NCBI GenBank assembly: GCA_025965895.1
Contig: JAOPWC010000114.1
Span: forward strand, 124,001 to 188,000
Reading direction: 5' to 3'
Source: Mycobacterium sp.
Lineage (GTDB): Bacteria; Actinomycetota; Actinomycetes; Mycobacteriales; Mycobacteriaceae
DNA length: 64,000 nt
Under the pieces are notes generated by a model that was not told where the DNA came from, searched no databases, and worked only from the letters and a program-made list of their open reading frames with translations. Of the stretch, positions 8,049-16,850 are shown one piece after another. The translations under genes were made by a program, and so were the position numbers. Position 1 is the stretch's first letter. Each line of letters opens with the position of its first letter.

Positions 8049-9383
8049 GTGAGCGATGTGATAGCCGTCGGCACCCAGGGCACCATGGCATCCGATCCGA
8101 ATCTGCCTCCGGTCGTGCCGCTTCCCAAGCCCCTCCAGGGCATCGGGTTCTCGGTGTCGCGCCGATGGACCATGCGCCAGGCCGCGCGCCGCTACGGCCG
8201 CGTGCTGACTCTCAACGTTCCCGTCTACGGGCACATCGTGGTGGTCGCGGACCCCGCATTGGTCAGGCGGGTTTTCACCGCGAGCACCGACGACCTGATC
8301 AACATCCAGCCGAACCTCAGCAGGATCTTCGGTCCCGGATCGGTGTTCGCACTCGATCGGGCCGATCACCGCAGACGCCGCAAACTGCTGACGCCGCCAT
8401 TCCACGGCCAGAGCATCAGGAACTACGAACAGATCATCGAGGAAGAAACCCTGCGCGAGATCGCGGGCTGGCCGGAGGGCATCGAGTTCCGGTCTCTGGA
8501 ACCGATGAACAGGATCACGCTGAACGTGATCCTGCGTGCGGTGTTCGGGGCGGACGGGGTCGAACTCGACGAGTTGCGGCGGCTGATGCCCGGGTGGGTC
8601 AAGCTGGGATCACGGCTGGCCAACTTGCCCCGGCCACCGGTGAACCTGGGCCGTCGCAGCCCATGGGGCAGGCTGGCCGGGTACCGCCGAAGGTTCGACG
8701 TGATCGTCGGCACCCTCATCGACAAGGCCGGGGCAGACCCGCATCTGGACGAGCGGACCGATATCTTGGCGCTGATGTTGCAGAGCCGATACGACGACGG
8801 CTCCGCCATCTCGCGCAGCGACATCGGTGACGAGCTGCTGACTTTGTTGGGCGCCGGCCATGAGACCACCGCGTCGACGCTGGGGTGGGCGTTCGAGCGC
8901 TTGAGCCGCCATCCCGACATTCTCGCCAGGTTGGCCGAGGAAGCCGACACCGAGAACAGCGACCTGCGCCAGGCCGCGATCCTCGAAATACAGCGCACCC
9001 GCACGGTCATCGACCTGGCCGGCAGGCGGGTCGCGGCACCGATGTTCGAACTGGGCGAATGGCGCATCCCGCGCGGCTACTCGATCGTCGTGAGCATCTC
9101 GCAGTTGCACGCCGACCCCGAGGTGTTCCCCGAACCCCACCGCTTCGACCCCTACCGTTTCGTCGGAACCAAGCCGCCGACCTTTGCGTGGGTCCCGTTC
9201 GGCGGCGGGACACGTCGCTGTATCGGTGCCGCGTTCGCGAACACGGAAATGGACGTCGTTTTAAGAACGGTGTTGCGACACACCGCGATCGAGCCGAGTA
9301 CCCTTCCCGACGAAAAAGTGCATTCCCGTGGCGTGGCATATACGCCGAGGCAAGGCGGCCGCATCGTCGTGCACCGCCGTTAG
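8049..9383 (+). CDS. cyp138: Cytochrome P450 (CYP138-like)
   Basis: A 444-residue P450 mono-oxygenase. Visible motifs are the C-helix (HRRRRKLLTPPFHG), the I-helix oxygen site (GAGHETTAS), the K-helix E-x-x-R as EIQR, the PERF-like stretch around EPHRFDPYRF, and the haem loop FGGGTRRCIG with the axial Cys. It has no N-terminal membrane anchor and needs external ferredoxin and reductase, which are not here. Identification as CYP138 rests on length (M. tuberculosis CYP138 is about 441 residues) and on the order TetR-P450-msrA. GTG 8049 is the start. Substrate unknown. Confidence 0.88.
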   Translation: MSDVIAVGTQGTMASDPNLPPVVPLPKPLQGIGFSVSRRWTMRQAARRYGRVLTLNVPVYGHIVVVADPALVRRVFTASTDDLINIQPNLSRIFGPGSVFALDRADHRRRRKLLTPPFHGQSIRNYEQIIEEETLREIAGWPEGIEFRSLEPMNRITLNVILRAVFGADGVELDELRRLMPGWVKLGSRLANLPRPPVNLGRRSPWGRLAGYRRRFDVIVGTLIDKAGADPHLDERTDILALMLQSRYDDGSAISRSDIGDELLTLLGAGHETTASTLGWAFERLSRHPDILARLAEEADTENSDLRQAAILEIQRTRTVIDLAGRRVAAPMFELGEWRIPRGYSIVVSISQLHADPEVFPEPHRFDPYRFVGTKPPTFAWVPFGGGTRRCIGAAFANTEMDVVLRTVLRHTAIEPSTLPDEKVHSRGVAYTPRQGGRIVVHRR

Positions 9384-9430
9384 CCGGCCAGGTTTGACTT
9401 CGGCGGATGGTCGCTTCCGCTACAACGCCG

Positions 9431-9952
9431 CTACGACGTGGCGCCCTGTGCGGTGCGCCTGGGCAGCTTCCAGCCCGGCCGGATGTAGTGGCAGGTGTAG
9501 CCGGACGGGTAGCGCTCGAGGTAATCCTGGTGCTCGGGCTCGGCCTCCCAGAAATCACCGGCAGGGCTGACCTCGGTCACGACCTTGGCCGGCCACAGCC
9601 CTGACGCGTCCACATCGGCGATCGTGTCCAGCGCGATCTGCTTCTGCTCGTCATCGAGATAAAAGATCGCCGAGCGGTAGCTGGTGCCGACATCGTTGCC
9701 CTGGCGGTTCTTCGTGGTCGGGTCGTGAACCTGGAAAAAGAACTCCAGCAGCGTCCGATAGTCGGTCTGATCCGGGTCGTAGGTGATCTCGATCGCCTCG
9801 GCGTGGCCGGGGTGGTTGCGATAGGTGGCGTTGGCGTTCTGGCCACCCGTATAACCCACCCGGGTGGAGACCACGCCCGGCTGCTTGCGAATCAAGTCCT
9901 GCATGCCCCAGAAGCACCCACCCGCCAGGATCGCCTTGCGGTACGTCGTCAC
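9431..9952 (-). CDS. msrA: Peptide methionine sulfoxide reductase MsrA
   Basis: A 173-residue enzyme reducing methionine-S-sulfoxide in proteins. The catalytic motif GGCFWG places the nucleophilic Cys at position 13, and the body shows the standard YTGG, YRSAIFY and [18 protein letters not shown] segments. The ATG overlaps the msrB stop as ATGA, so the two stereospecific reductases are translationally coupled. In M. tuberculosis msrA (Rv0137c) also follows cyp138, but msrB is elsewhere; here both are together. Confidence 0.96.
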   Translation of the reverse strand: MTTYRKAILAGGCFWGMQDLIRKQPGVVSTRVGYTGGQNANATYRNHPGHAEAIEITYDPDQTDYRTLLEFFFQVHDPTTKNRQGNDVGTSYRSAIFYLDDEQKQIALDTIADVDASGLWPAKVVTEVSPAGDFWEAEPEHQDYLERYPSGYTCHYIRPGWKLPRRTAQGATS

Positions 9953-10410
9953 TGTTGCGCCTCCTTGTTCTCGAACAAGCTGCGGTACTCCCGGTAGCCC
10001 CCGGCGTCGAGGTCGTCGCGGTGGATGAACCGCAGCGCTGCGGAGTTGATGCAGTACCGCAGGCCGCCGGCCTCGCGTGGGCCGTCGGGGAAAACGTGGC
10101 CGAGATGGCTGTCACCGTGCGCCGACCGCACCTCTGTGCGGATCATCAAGTGGCTGAAGTCCCGCTTCTCCACGACGTTGCCGTGCTCGATCGGTTTGGT
10201 GAAACTGGGCCATCCTGTGCCGCTGGTGAACTTGTCGACCGAAGCGAAAAGCGGCTCGCCGGAGACGACGTCAACGTAGATGCCCGGATCCTTGTTATCC
10301 AGGTATTCGCCGGTGAACGGTCGCTCGGTCCCGTTCTTTTGCGTGACGTGGTACTGCTCCGGGGTCAGCGCGTCGACGGCCGTGGGGTTCTTGTTGTATT
10401 CGTGGGCCAC
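9949..10410 (-). CDS. msrB: Peptide methionine-R-sulfoxide reductase MsrB
   Basis: A 153-residue SelR-fold enzyme reducing methionine-R-sulfoxide. Family blocks are [31 protein letters not shown] and the active-site [11 protein letters not shown]. No CxxC zinc pairs are seen, so this is the zinc-free form. GTG 10410 is preferred: AGGAGG sits 5 bases upstream and the protein then begins MAHEYNKNP, whereas the longer frame from 10461 lacks similarity. First gene of the msrB-msrA operon, divergent from the KstR-motif promoter of the next unit. Confidence 0.93.
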   Translation of the reverse strand: MAHEYNKNPTAVDALTPEQYHVTQKNGTERPFTGEYLDNKDPGIYVDVVSGEPLFASVDKFTSGTGWPSFTKPIEHGNVVEKRDFSHLMIRTEVRSAHGDSHLGHVFPDGPREAGGLRYCINSAALRFIHRDDLDAGGYREYRSLFENKEAQQ

Positions 10411-10490
10411 ATGTCCTCCTGGTTGGGCGTCCGGTACAACCACGGTGCCTATCCCAATCATCCCCCGGCACCATCCCTCGACAAGCCGGA

Positions 10491-10504
10491 TAGAACGTGT
10501 TCTA
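10491..10504 (+). promoter_or_regulatory. KstR-type operator
   Basis: TAGAACGTGTTCTA is a perfect 14-bp palindrome that fits the published KstR consensus TnnAACnnGTTnnA at every fixed position. It lies 10 bp before the GTG start of the NTF2-like/epimerase pair and about 80 bp from the msrB start. KstR is the TetR repressor of sterol-catabolism genes in mycobacteria. Position at the start of a 3beta-HSD-like unit supports a real site. Confidence 0.65.
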
Positions 10505-10514
10505 GTTTGGTTCT

Positions 10515-11021
10515 GTGACGAGGCAGGCCTTCAGCCGCGCGGAGTTGACCGCGGCGTTCGGGCGTTTCGAAGAGGCGGTGGCCCGCGCTGCCGAAACGCG
10601 GGATTGGGATCCGTGGGTCGAGCAGTACACGCCGGACGTCGAGTACATCGAGCACGCGGCAGGTACCTGGAAGGGCCGTGAAGAGGTGCGCGCCTGGATC
10701 TGGAAGACCATGACAACGTTCCCGGGCAGCCAGATGACCGCGTTCCCGACATTGTGGTCAGTCCTCGACGAATCCTCCGGCCGGGTCCTCTGCGAACTGG
10801 ACAATCCGATGGTCGACCCGGGCGATGGCACGATCATCAGCGCCACGAACATCTCGATCGTCACGTACGCCGGCGACGGGCTGTGGTGCCGACAGGAAGA
10901 CATCTACAACCCGCTGCGCTTTGTCAAGGCGACGATGAAGTGGTGCCTCAAGGCGAGGGATCTCGGCACGCTCCCCGACGAGGCGGCGGTCTGGATGCGG
11001 CAGTACGAGCGGCAGAAATGA
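10515..11021 (+). CDS. NTF2/SnoaL-like fold protein (Rv0138-like)
   Basis: A 168-residue single-domain protein of the SnoaL-like/NTF2 cone fold: helical N-terminus ([20 protein letters not shown]) followed by beta strands such as [20 protein letters not shown]. Such proteins are isomerases, dehydratases or accessory binding proteins; this one has no assigned reaction. It starts at GTG 10515 directly behind the KstR-type palindrome and ends in an ATGA overlap with the epimerase, so the two form one translational unit. Sterol or isoprenoid metabolism is inferred only from that operator and neighbour. Confidence 0.8.
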   Translation: MTRQAFSRAELTAAFGRFEEAVARAAETRDWDPWVEQYTPDVEYIEHAAGTWKGREEVRAWIWKTMTTFPGSQMTAFPTLWSVLDESSGRVLCELDNPMVDPGDGTIISATNISIVTYAGDGLWCRQEDIYNPLRFVKATMKWCLKARDLGTLPDEAAVWMRQYERQK

Positions 11022-12043
11022 GCGCGCAACCCAAGCTGGTGATCGGCGCGAACGGCTTCCTGGGCTCGCACGTCACCCGCCAACTGGTCGAGGCCGGCGC
11101 CGACGTGCGGGCGATGGTCCGGCCCGGAAGCAATACCGCAGGCATCGAGGACCTTGCGCTGCAACGCTTTCACGGCGACGTGTTCGACACCGAGGCGCTG
11201 ACCCAGGCGATGGCAGGCTGCGACGTCGTCTACTACTGCGTCGTCGACACCCGGGCGTGGCTGCGCGATCCAGCGCCGTTGTTCCGCACGAATGTCGAGG
11301 GCACCCGACACGTGCTCGAGGTGGCGAAGGCCGCGAACCTGAAGCGGTTCGTGTTCACCAGCAGCTACGTGACGATCGGTCGTCGCCGCGGACACCGCGC
11401 CACTGAGGACGACATCCTGAAGTGGCGTCGGTCGCTCGGGCAGTATGTGCTGTCCCGACTGCGGGCCGAGGAGTTGGTGCTGCGTTATGCGACCGACTGC
11501 GGTTTGCCCGCCGTCGCGATGTGCGTGTCGACGACCTACGGCAGCGGTGACTGGGGTCAGACGCCGCACGGCGCGATGATCGCCGGTGCGGCCTTCGGGA
11601 AGGTGCCGTTCGTGATGGACGGGATCCAGCTCGAAGTGGTGGGTGTCGACGACGCCGCGCGGGCGATGATCCTTGCGGCGGAACGTGGCCGCAACGGGGA
11701 GCGCTACGTCATCTCCGAGAAGATGATGACGAACAGGGACATCGTGCGCATCGCCGCGGAGGAGGCCGGGACGCCGGTGCCGCGACGGTCCATCCCGGTC
11801 CCTGCCCTGTACGCCATGGCCGCGATGGGCAGCCTGAAGGCTCGATTCAAGGGCACCAATGAGCACCTGACCCTGCCGTCGGTGCGGCTGATGAGGGCCG
11901 AGGCCGAGCTGGACCACGGTAAGGCCAGCGAAGAACTCGGCTGGCAGCCACGCCCGGTCGAGGAGTCGATCCGCGCAGCGGCGCGGTTCTGGATCGGGCT
12001 GCGCGCCGCCATGCGCAAAGCCAAAGCTGCCCAATCGGATTAG
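11018..12043 (+). CDS. NAD-dependent epimerase/3beta-HSD-like extended SDR (Rv0139-like)
   Basis: A 341-residue extended SDR. The Rossmann motif is VIGANGFLGSHV at the N-terminus, the conserved FTSSYVTIG follows at about residue 110, and the catalytic-tyrosine region reads YVLSRLRAEE, with Arg where the YxxxK lysine is expected. ATG 11018 overlaps the upstream stop; the longer frame from 10754 is antisense-type noise over the NTF2-like gene. Length and order match Rv0139. The KstR-like site suggests a steroid or terpenoid substrate, but this is unproven, and the Lys-to-Arg change may alter catalysis. Confidence 0.82.
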   Translation: MSAQPKLVIGANGFLGSHVTRQLVEAGADVRAMVRPGSNTAGIEDLALQRFHGDVFDTEALTQAMAGCDVVYYCVVDTRAWLRDPAPLFRTNVEGTRHVLEVAKAANLKRFVFTSSYVTIGRRRGHRATEDDILKWRRSLGQYVLSRLRAEELVLRYATDCGLPAVAMCVSTTYGSGDWGQTPHGAMIAGAAFGKVPFVMDGIQLEVVGVDDAARAMILAAERGRNGERYVISEKMMTNRDIVRIAAEEAGTPVPRRSIPVPALYAMAAMGSLKARFKGTNEHLTLPSVRLMRAEAELDHGKASEELGWQPRPVEESIRAAARFWIGLRAAMRKAKAAQSD

Positions 12044-12142
12044 CGTATGGCCAGGGCGGTGAACACGATGCGGCAGTTCCACCGCAATGCGTTCTGAGTG
12101 CGTTCCCGTCGGCGCGGTCTGGCAAGCGCGGCGGCCCACATC

Positions 12143-13093
12143 GTGAAGCTGGTGTCAGTCGCCGATATCCGCGCAGCGGCGGACCGGATTCGCGGCGCGG
12201 TCATCCGCACTCCCCTCGTCCCAGCCGGGTGGGCTGACCCCGACCGTCCGTTGTGGATCAAGCCGGAAAGCCTCCAACGTGTCGGTGCATTCAAGATTCG
12301 TGGTGCATTCAACACGCTCGATCGGCTCGAAGCATCCGTCCGAGCCCGCGGCGTTGTGGCGTTCTCCAGCGGAAACCACGCGCAAGCAGTGGCCTACGCG
12401 GCGGCGGCTTACGAAGTGCCCGCGTACATCGTGATGCCCGAAGAAACCCCGCGCATCAAGGTGCAGGCCACCCGTGATTACGGTGCCGAGGTGGTGCTGT
12501 GCGGCCCCGGCCGGCGCGAGAAGGTCGCCGCCGAACTGGTAGAGACGACCGGCGGCGTGCTGGTGCCCCCGTTCGATCATCCCGACGTGATCGCCGGCCA
12601 GGGCACGATCGGCCTGGAGATCGCCGACGACTTACCCGAAGTCGACAACGTGCTCATTCCCGTGAGCGGCGGCGGTCTTGCATCCGGCATCGGGACAGCC
12701 GTCAGGGCGCTGTGTCCGAACGCGAAAGTCTTCGGCGTCGAACCGCAGCTCGCAGCCGACACCGCCGAAGGACTTCAACTGGGGCGTCGAGTGGACTGGT
12801 CCGTTGAAGACCGAAACCGGACGATCGCCGACGGTCTTCGGTCGCAGCCGTCGGAGTTGACGTTCGCGCACCTGATCAAGGTGCTCGACGGCGTGATCAC
12901 CGTGAGCGAAGACGAGATTCGGGCAGCGGTTCGTGAGCTGGCGTTCAAAGCTCACCTTGTCAGTGAACCGAGCGGCGCCGTCGCACTGGCTGCCTATCGC
13001 CAGGGTTCGACCCCACCGGGTCGCACAGTGATGATCCAGTCCGGCGGCAACATCGAGCCGTCGCTCCTGCAGGAAATCTTGGCGGGACCTTAG
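12143..13093 (+). CDS. Threonine/serine dehydratase-like PLP enzyme
   Basis: About 316 residues of the fold-type II PLP family (IlvA/serine racemase group). The PLP-binding Lys is in VGAFKIRGAFN, the substrate loop is SSGNHAQAVA and the phosphate-binding glycine loop is PVSGGGLASGIG. There is no C-terminal ACT domain, so it is a catabolic or racemase-type member rather than biosynthetic IlvA. The start is uncertain: GTG at 12098, 12143 and 12152 are all in frame and none has a strong ribosome site; the family usually begins close to VSVADIRAAADRI, favouring the later two. Confidence 0.85.
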   Translation: MKLVSVADIRAAADRIRGAVIRTPLVPAGWADPDRPLWIKPESLQRVGAFKIRGAFNTLDRLEASVRARGVVAFSSGNHAQAVAYAAAAYEVPAYIVMPEETPRIKVQATRDYGAEVVLCGPGRREKVAAELVETTGGVLVPPFDHPDVIAGQGTIGLEIADDLPEVDNVLIPVSGGGLASGIGTAVRALCPNAKVFGVEPQLAADTAEGLQLGRRVDWSVEDRNRTIADGLRSQPSELTFAHLIKVLDGVITVSEDEIRAAVRELAFKAHLVSEPSGAVALAAYRQGSTPPGRTVMIQSGGNIEPSLLQEILAGP

Positions 13094-13138
13094 CGCGAAA
13101 GTCGGAAGAAACCGCCGGAAGACGATGTTCTGCCTGCT

Positions 13139-13510
13139 ATGAGCAGACCCGTTCTCGAGCCCAGCGCCGCGCATCCGATCACCGTCACGCCCACCGGCGA
13201 GCACGTCACTGTGCGCGTCAACGGCGAGATAGTTGCCGACACCGACGCCGCACTGACCCTTCAGGAAGCCACCCTTCCCGCGGTGCACTACATCCCACTG
13301 GCCGACGTCAACATGGACATGATGCGCTGCACCGACACGGCGACGTACTGCCCGTTCAAGGGGGACGCCAGCTACTACAGCGTCGTCACATCGGGTGGGG
13401 ACACCGTCGAGGACGCGATCTGGACCTATGAGCAGCCCTACTCGGCCGTGGCAAGCATTGCCGGCCACGTGGCGTTCTACCCGGACCGGGCCCAGATCAG
13501 CGTCGGTTAG
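13139..13510 (+). CDS. Single-domain DUF427 protein (Rv0140-like)
   Basis: 123 residues covering one DUF427 module: VRVNGEIVADTDAALTLQE, VHYIPLADVNMDMM and the characteristic ATYCPFKGDASYYSV. Function unknown. It holds the place of Rv0140 after the Rv0138/0139 pair, with the PLP enzyme inserted between. Its last 14 bp overlap the end of the convergent Rieske gene, where the carotenoid block begins. Confidence 0.88.
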   Translation: MSRPVLEPSAAHPITVTPTGEHVTVRVNGEIVADTDAALTLQEATLPAVHYIPLADVNMDMMRCTDTATYCPFKGDASYYSVVTSGGDTVEDAIWTYEQPYSAVASIAGHVAFYPDRAQISVG

Positions 13511-14513
13511 CCCGCGTCGCGCGCAGCCGGTACAGACGCTCGGCGTAGGCCAGGTCGTCGCGCCAAAGGCGGGTTGCGGCGAAGCGCATCAGCGGCGTGA
13601 TCACCGGCGCCACCCGAGTGGTGTGGGCGAACCCGGACCGTTCGGAGTGTGCGATCACAGCCTCCAGCACCGCGGTGCGGGGCTTGCCGTCGGCCCCGGT
13701 TCCGACCGGGGTGGCATGGGTTTCGACGACGCTGCCCGCGCCCTCGCCGTCGACGATCCGCATCACGATGGTCCGTGGCTCCGGGCTGGTGAACTCGGCG
13801 ACCACCGGGACGCCGAACCTGCCCATCCGGAACGTCACCGCGACCAGGAAGCGGTCGGCCTCGTCGGTGGCGTCCGTCGGGGGCGCGCTGAGCACCTCGA
13901 GGCTGGCGAACGAGTACGGGTGAAACCAGGCACCGTGCCACGGGTCGAGCCGGTTCGCGATGATGTCGCGCGGTTCGCACGTGCCGACCAGTCGGGTGAC
14001 GGCGTGCAGTTGGCTGCCGGCCGGCCGGACCGGGATCATCGGCTGCTCGGACGGTTGCTCCCCGCCGGCCCGGTCCAGCCGCACCCATGCCAGCACTCCG
14101 TCATCATGGCTGGGCAACGGCTGCCAGCCGAAGTCCCGTTTGCCGGTCAGCCGCAGCCCGTGCCAGGGGCAGATCAACGCGCCGCAGTCCACGGTTCCGG
14201 TCGCGAGATCCGCGCCGAGATGCGGACAGGAGCCCTGGCCTACAAGAAGCCGGTTCCCCTCGTCGCGCCATGCGACGATCTCGGCACCGGCCACCGACGT
14301 GCCGAACGGCCGGTTGGCCCGGACGCCGGTGCTGGCGGCGAACGCATACCAGTTACCCGATGATCGGTGTTGAGAACGCCGCAGGGCGGCGTCGATGATC
14401 GCCGGCTCGGCGTCGCGGTAGGTGGGCTGCTGGACGGCCCACGGCATGCGCGGAAGTATCTGTAGCGGGATATCTTTCGGCCAACGCCGGCTCAGGCGAT
14501 CGAGGATGCCCAT
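13497..14513 (-). CDS. Rieske [2Fe-2S] protein with DUF5914 domain (carotenoid cluster)
   Basis: 338 residues. The N-terminal Rieske domain at about 50-140 has both cluster motifs, C-P-H-L-G and C-P-W-H-G, so a [2Fe-2S] centre is expected. The C-terminal two thirds is the DUF5914 region with a lipid-transfer-like strand pattern. It is the last gene of the carotenoid operon, 16 bp after crtU. Rieske proteins in carotenoid clusters are often ring oxygenases or desaturases, so a late modification of the end groups is plausible, but no substrate is established. Confidence 0.85.
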   Translation of the reverse strand: MGILDRLSRRWPKDIPLQILPRMPWAVQQPTYRDAEPAIIDAALRRSQHRSSGNWYAFAASTGVRANRPFGTSVAGAEIVAWRDEGNRLLVGQGSCPHLGADLATGTVDCGALICPWHGLRLTGKRDFGWQPLPSHDDGVLAWVRLDRAGGEQPSEQPMIPVRPAGSQLHAVTRLVGTCEPRDIIANRLDPWHGAWFHPYSFASLEVLSAPPTDATDEADRFLVAVTFRMGRFGVPVVAEFTSPEPRTIVMRIVDGEGAGSVVETHATPVGTGADGKPRTAVLEAVIAHSERSGFAHTTRVAPVITPLMRFAATRLWRDDLAYAERLYRLRATRANRR

Positions 14514-14529
14514 CGCAATGCGCCTTTCG

Positions 14530-16062
14530 TCAGGTGGCGAGCCGTCGCAGCAGCGCGGAGCGGCCGTGGGTGGGGACAGTGTGCAACGCGTGACCGGCGA
14601 CTCCCCAATGCTGAAGCAATTGGTTCGCCGCCGACCACCCAGTGGTGGCAGCGCGTTCCATCAGCGCGACAGGGAGGTCGATGCGGATGCCGTCACCGGC
14701 CAGCATGAGCCTCGGATGGGGGGTGGTCACGCGCGGCCTGCGCGCGTGGTCGCCTGGCCCGAAGTGAGGGCAGTCATCGCGCAGCAGGATGCGTTCGCCG
14801 ACGATCCGCGCCGCGCGTGTCTCCGGGTAAAGGGCGTGCAGTCGTTCCAGCAGCCGTTCGCCGATCTGCGCGGTGGCCGACACGTCAGGCACCGCGTAGG
14901 AATGCAGTTCGACGACGGATCCGGCACGGTCATGCGCCCAGGCGGCTGCCTCGTGCTCGTAGCGGTCCAGGACGCTGACGTTGTCGAGGGGCTCGAGGCC
15001 GCCGGTGCCCAGGAACGCCGGGCGGTTCGCCGCGACAGGCCGGTCCAGCCACAGCCGCTGCACGACGAACGGCGCGGCGGTGCGCAACCCGTGAACCTGG
15101 GCTCGCCAGGCATCATCGCCGAGCGCAGGCGACGCGTCGACAATGCGCTGCAGGCCGGCGACTTCGGTGGCCAGCACCGCCGCGTCCGCATCGAGCGTGA
15201 AGCCGGAGTCCGTCACCAGGCGAAACGAGTTCGTGTCATCAGCCTCGATGCTTGTGACGGTGACGCCGGTATGGAAGCACGCGCCGCGCTGCGTCAGGTA
15301 GTCACGCAGCGGCTCCCACAGCGCCACATCGAAATTCGCGGCGGCGACGTCGAAGATCAGCCCTTCGCTGGAGCCGAGGAAGTAGATGTGGAACATGGCG
15401 GCGAGCTCGGCCGCCGACAGTCGCGTCGCCTCGGCGAAGAAGCTGCGGGAGAACACCTCGAACGCCAGGTGCCGCGCCGCCTCCGGGAAGTTGATGTCGC
15501 GCAGGAACGTGTCGGCATCGACGTCGTCGAGCCGGTGGTAGATGTCGGGCACCGATACCGCCGCCAGCGGGGCCGCCGCCCGCGCATTGAGCGACGCGAG
15601 GTCGCGCAGCCGGAACGTGGGACTGCGCAGTGCGAACGCCAGCGCGTTCCACGGCGGCGTGCGGGGCAGGCCGCGAAACGTGTCGCGGCGGCCCTGCCCG
15701 TCCACCAGCGGGTAGTCGTCCACCGGCGTGAGCCGGCGCAGTTTACGATCGCTGCGGCGCAGCAGCTTCCGAAGGTTGTAGTACTGCCGGAAGAACGCGT
15801 GGAAGCCACGGTTCATCGCCACGGGCGTGCCGTCCGCAAGCTGCTCCGTCCAGCCGCCGACCCGGCCGCCGAGGTAGTTCTGGCGTTCGACGACATCAAC
15901 GGTGATGCCGCGTTCGACCAGCCCGGTCGCCGCGGCCAGTCCCGCGATCCCGGCGCCGACCACCACCGCACGCGGGCGGCAATCAAGCAGGCCGGCGTCC
16001 GGAAGCCCCTGTGGCGCGGCGTGTTTCACTCGCCGCGCGTCGCGATGCCCGTCGCTGTTCAT
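14530..16062 (-). CDS. crtU: Carotenoid phi-ring synthase CrtU (desaturase/methyltransferase)
   Basis: A 510-residue FAD-dependent amine-oxidase-fold protein. FAD binding is seen in VVVGAGIAGLAAATGL and ERQNYLGGRVGGW, with a C-terminal LMLAGDGIRID. The MNRGFHAFFRQYYNLR block is characteristic of CrtU, which converts the beta-ionone rings of beta-carotene to aromatic rings by desaturation and methyl shift, giving isorenieratene. Its ATG overlaps the crtT stop. The presence of crtYc/Yd upstream supplies the beta-carotene substrate. Confidence 0.88.
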   Translation of the reverse strand: MNSDGHRDARRVKHAAPQGLPDAGLLDCRPRAVVVGAGIAGLAAATGLVERGITVDVVERQNYLGGRVGGWTEQLADGTPVAMNRGFHAFFRQYYNLRKLLRRSDRKLRRLTPVDDYPLVDGQGRRDTFRGLPRTPPWNALAFALRSPTFRLRDLASLNARAAAPLAAVSVPDIYHRLDDVDADTFLRDINFPEAARHLAFEVFSRSFFAEATRLSAAELAAMFHIYFLGSSEGLIFDVAAANFDVALWEPLRDYLTQRGACFHTGVTVTSIEADDTNSFRLVTDSGFTLDADAAVLATEVAGLQRIVDASPALGDDAWRAQVHGLRTAAPFVVQRLWLDRPVAANRPAFLGTGGLEPLDNVSVLDRYEHEAAAWAHDRAGSVVELHSYAVPDVSATAQIGERLLERLHALYPETRAARIVGERILLRDDCPHFGPGDHARRPRVTTPHPRLMLAGDGIRIDLPVALMERAATTGWSAANQLLQHWGVAGHALHTVPTHGRSALLRRLAT

Positions 16063-16850
16063 GCCGGCTCATCCGTGGGTTCTGGTCTTCGCGCAAGCGG
16101 CTCATCGGGGGTTTCTGGTCTTCGCGCAAGCGGCTCATCCGCGAGAAAGGTGTGGACGATATTCCGCTGCCAGCCCGGCATCGTCTCGCTGTGGATCGCG
16201 GTGAATCCGGCGTCGGCCAGCCTCCGCCGAAACCGGCCGGCGCCGTCGAAGGCAAGCACGCTGCGCCAGAGATGCCGATACAACGTGGCGTCGCGGGTCT
16301 GTCGCCAGCCGGACGGGATGATGACCCCCCAGCACACCGCGTGCCAGATCGCGGTGGCACCCGGCGAGTCGTGCACCGAATATTCATGTACCGCCAACGT
16401 CGCACCGGGGCGCAGTAGCGCCCGGAAGCGGCGCAGTTGGGCATCCGGGTCGGCGAGGTTGCGGACGAGGTACGCGGCCATGATGCCGTCAAACGGGCCC
16501 TCGATGCCCAGGTCGGCCATGTCCTCGATGCGGCCGTGCTCGAAGCGCACCGACGGTGGCCAGCGTTTGGCCCGGGCCTGGTCGAGCATCCGCTTGGAGG
16601 CATCCACCGCCACGATCTGTGCCTCCGGGGCGGCGGCCAGTAGCGCCGCGGTCGATGCACCCGTGCCGCACCCGGCGTCAAGCAGCCTGAGTCCACGGCC
16701 ACGATCGGGAATCCGCATGCGGCGCGCGGACATTCCCAGGTGCTCATGGTAGCCGGGATTGGCGCCGACCAACCGGTCGTAGGCGGGGGCGCCGACGTCG
16801 AACGCCGCGGGGATGTCGTCGGCGGGCAGGCCGGAATGCCCGACGCTCAC
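16059..16850 (-). CDS. crtT: Class I SAM methyltransferase of the carotenoid cluster (CrtT-like)
   Basis: 263 residues. The AdoMet motif I reads LRLLDAGCGTGAS and motif II VAVDASKRM, in a UbiE/COQ5-like fold. Equivalents occur in actinobacterial isorenieratene clusters, but the methylated substrate is not settled. Start and stop overlap crtYd and crtU as ATGA. The last 24 residues are two copies of DEPLARRPE plus a third start, encoded by a paired 21-bp repeat also found at 47.9 and 62.8 kb; this tail is outside the catalytic fold. Confidence 0.8.
   Translation of the reverse strand: MSVGHSGLPADDIPAAFDVGAPAYDRLVGANPGYHEHLGMSARRMRIPDRGRGLRLLDAGCGTGASTAALLAAAPEAQIVAVDASKRMLDQARAKRWPPSVRFEHGRIEDMADLGIEGPFDGIMAAYLVRNLADPDAQLRRFRALLRPGATLAVHEYSVHDSPGATAIWHAVCWGVIIPSGWRQTRDATLYRHLWRSVLAFDGAGRFRRRLADAGFTAIHSETMPGWQRNIVHTFLADEPLARRPETPDEPLARRPEPTDEPA
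16086..16139 (-). repeat. Paired interspersed repeat, copy A (inside crtT 3' end)
   Basis: Two units with the core GATGAGCCGCTTGCGCGAAG (minus strand), at 16086-16106 and 16119-16139, spaced 33 bp so the crtT frame is kept. A third partial unit begins at the stop. The core equals that of copies B (47.9 kb) and C (62.8 kb) except for one added C. Confidence 0.8.

Noticed and set aside
10904..12139. 411-codon minus-strand frame opposite the Rv0139-like gene
   Set aside because: Shadow; no start signal and no family similarity.
16086..16139. Could the paired repeats be a CRISPR array?
   Set aside because: Only two units per locus with 11-12 bp between cores, in-frame within genes, and no cas genes in the window.
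14422..16752. 776-codon plus-strand open frame opposite crtU/crtT
   Set aside because: Antisense shadow caused by high GC at third positions; Arg/Gly/Gln-rich translation without domains, whereas the minus-strand genes have clear motifs.
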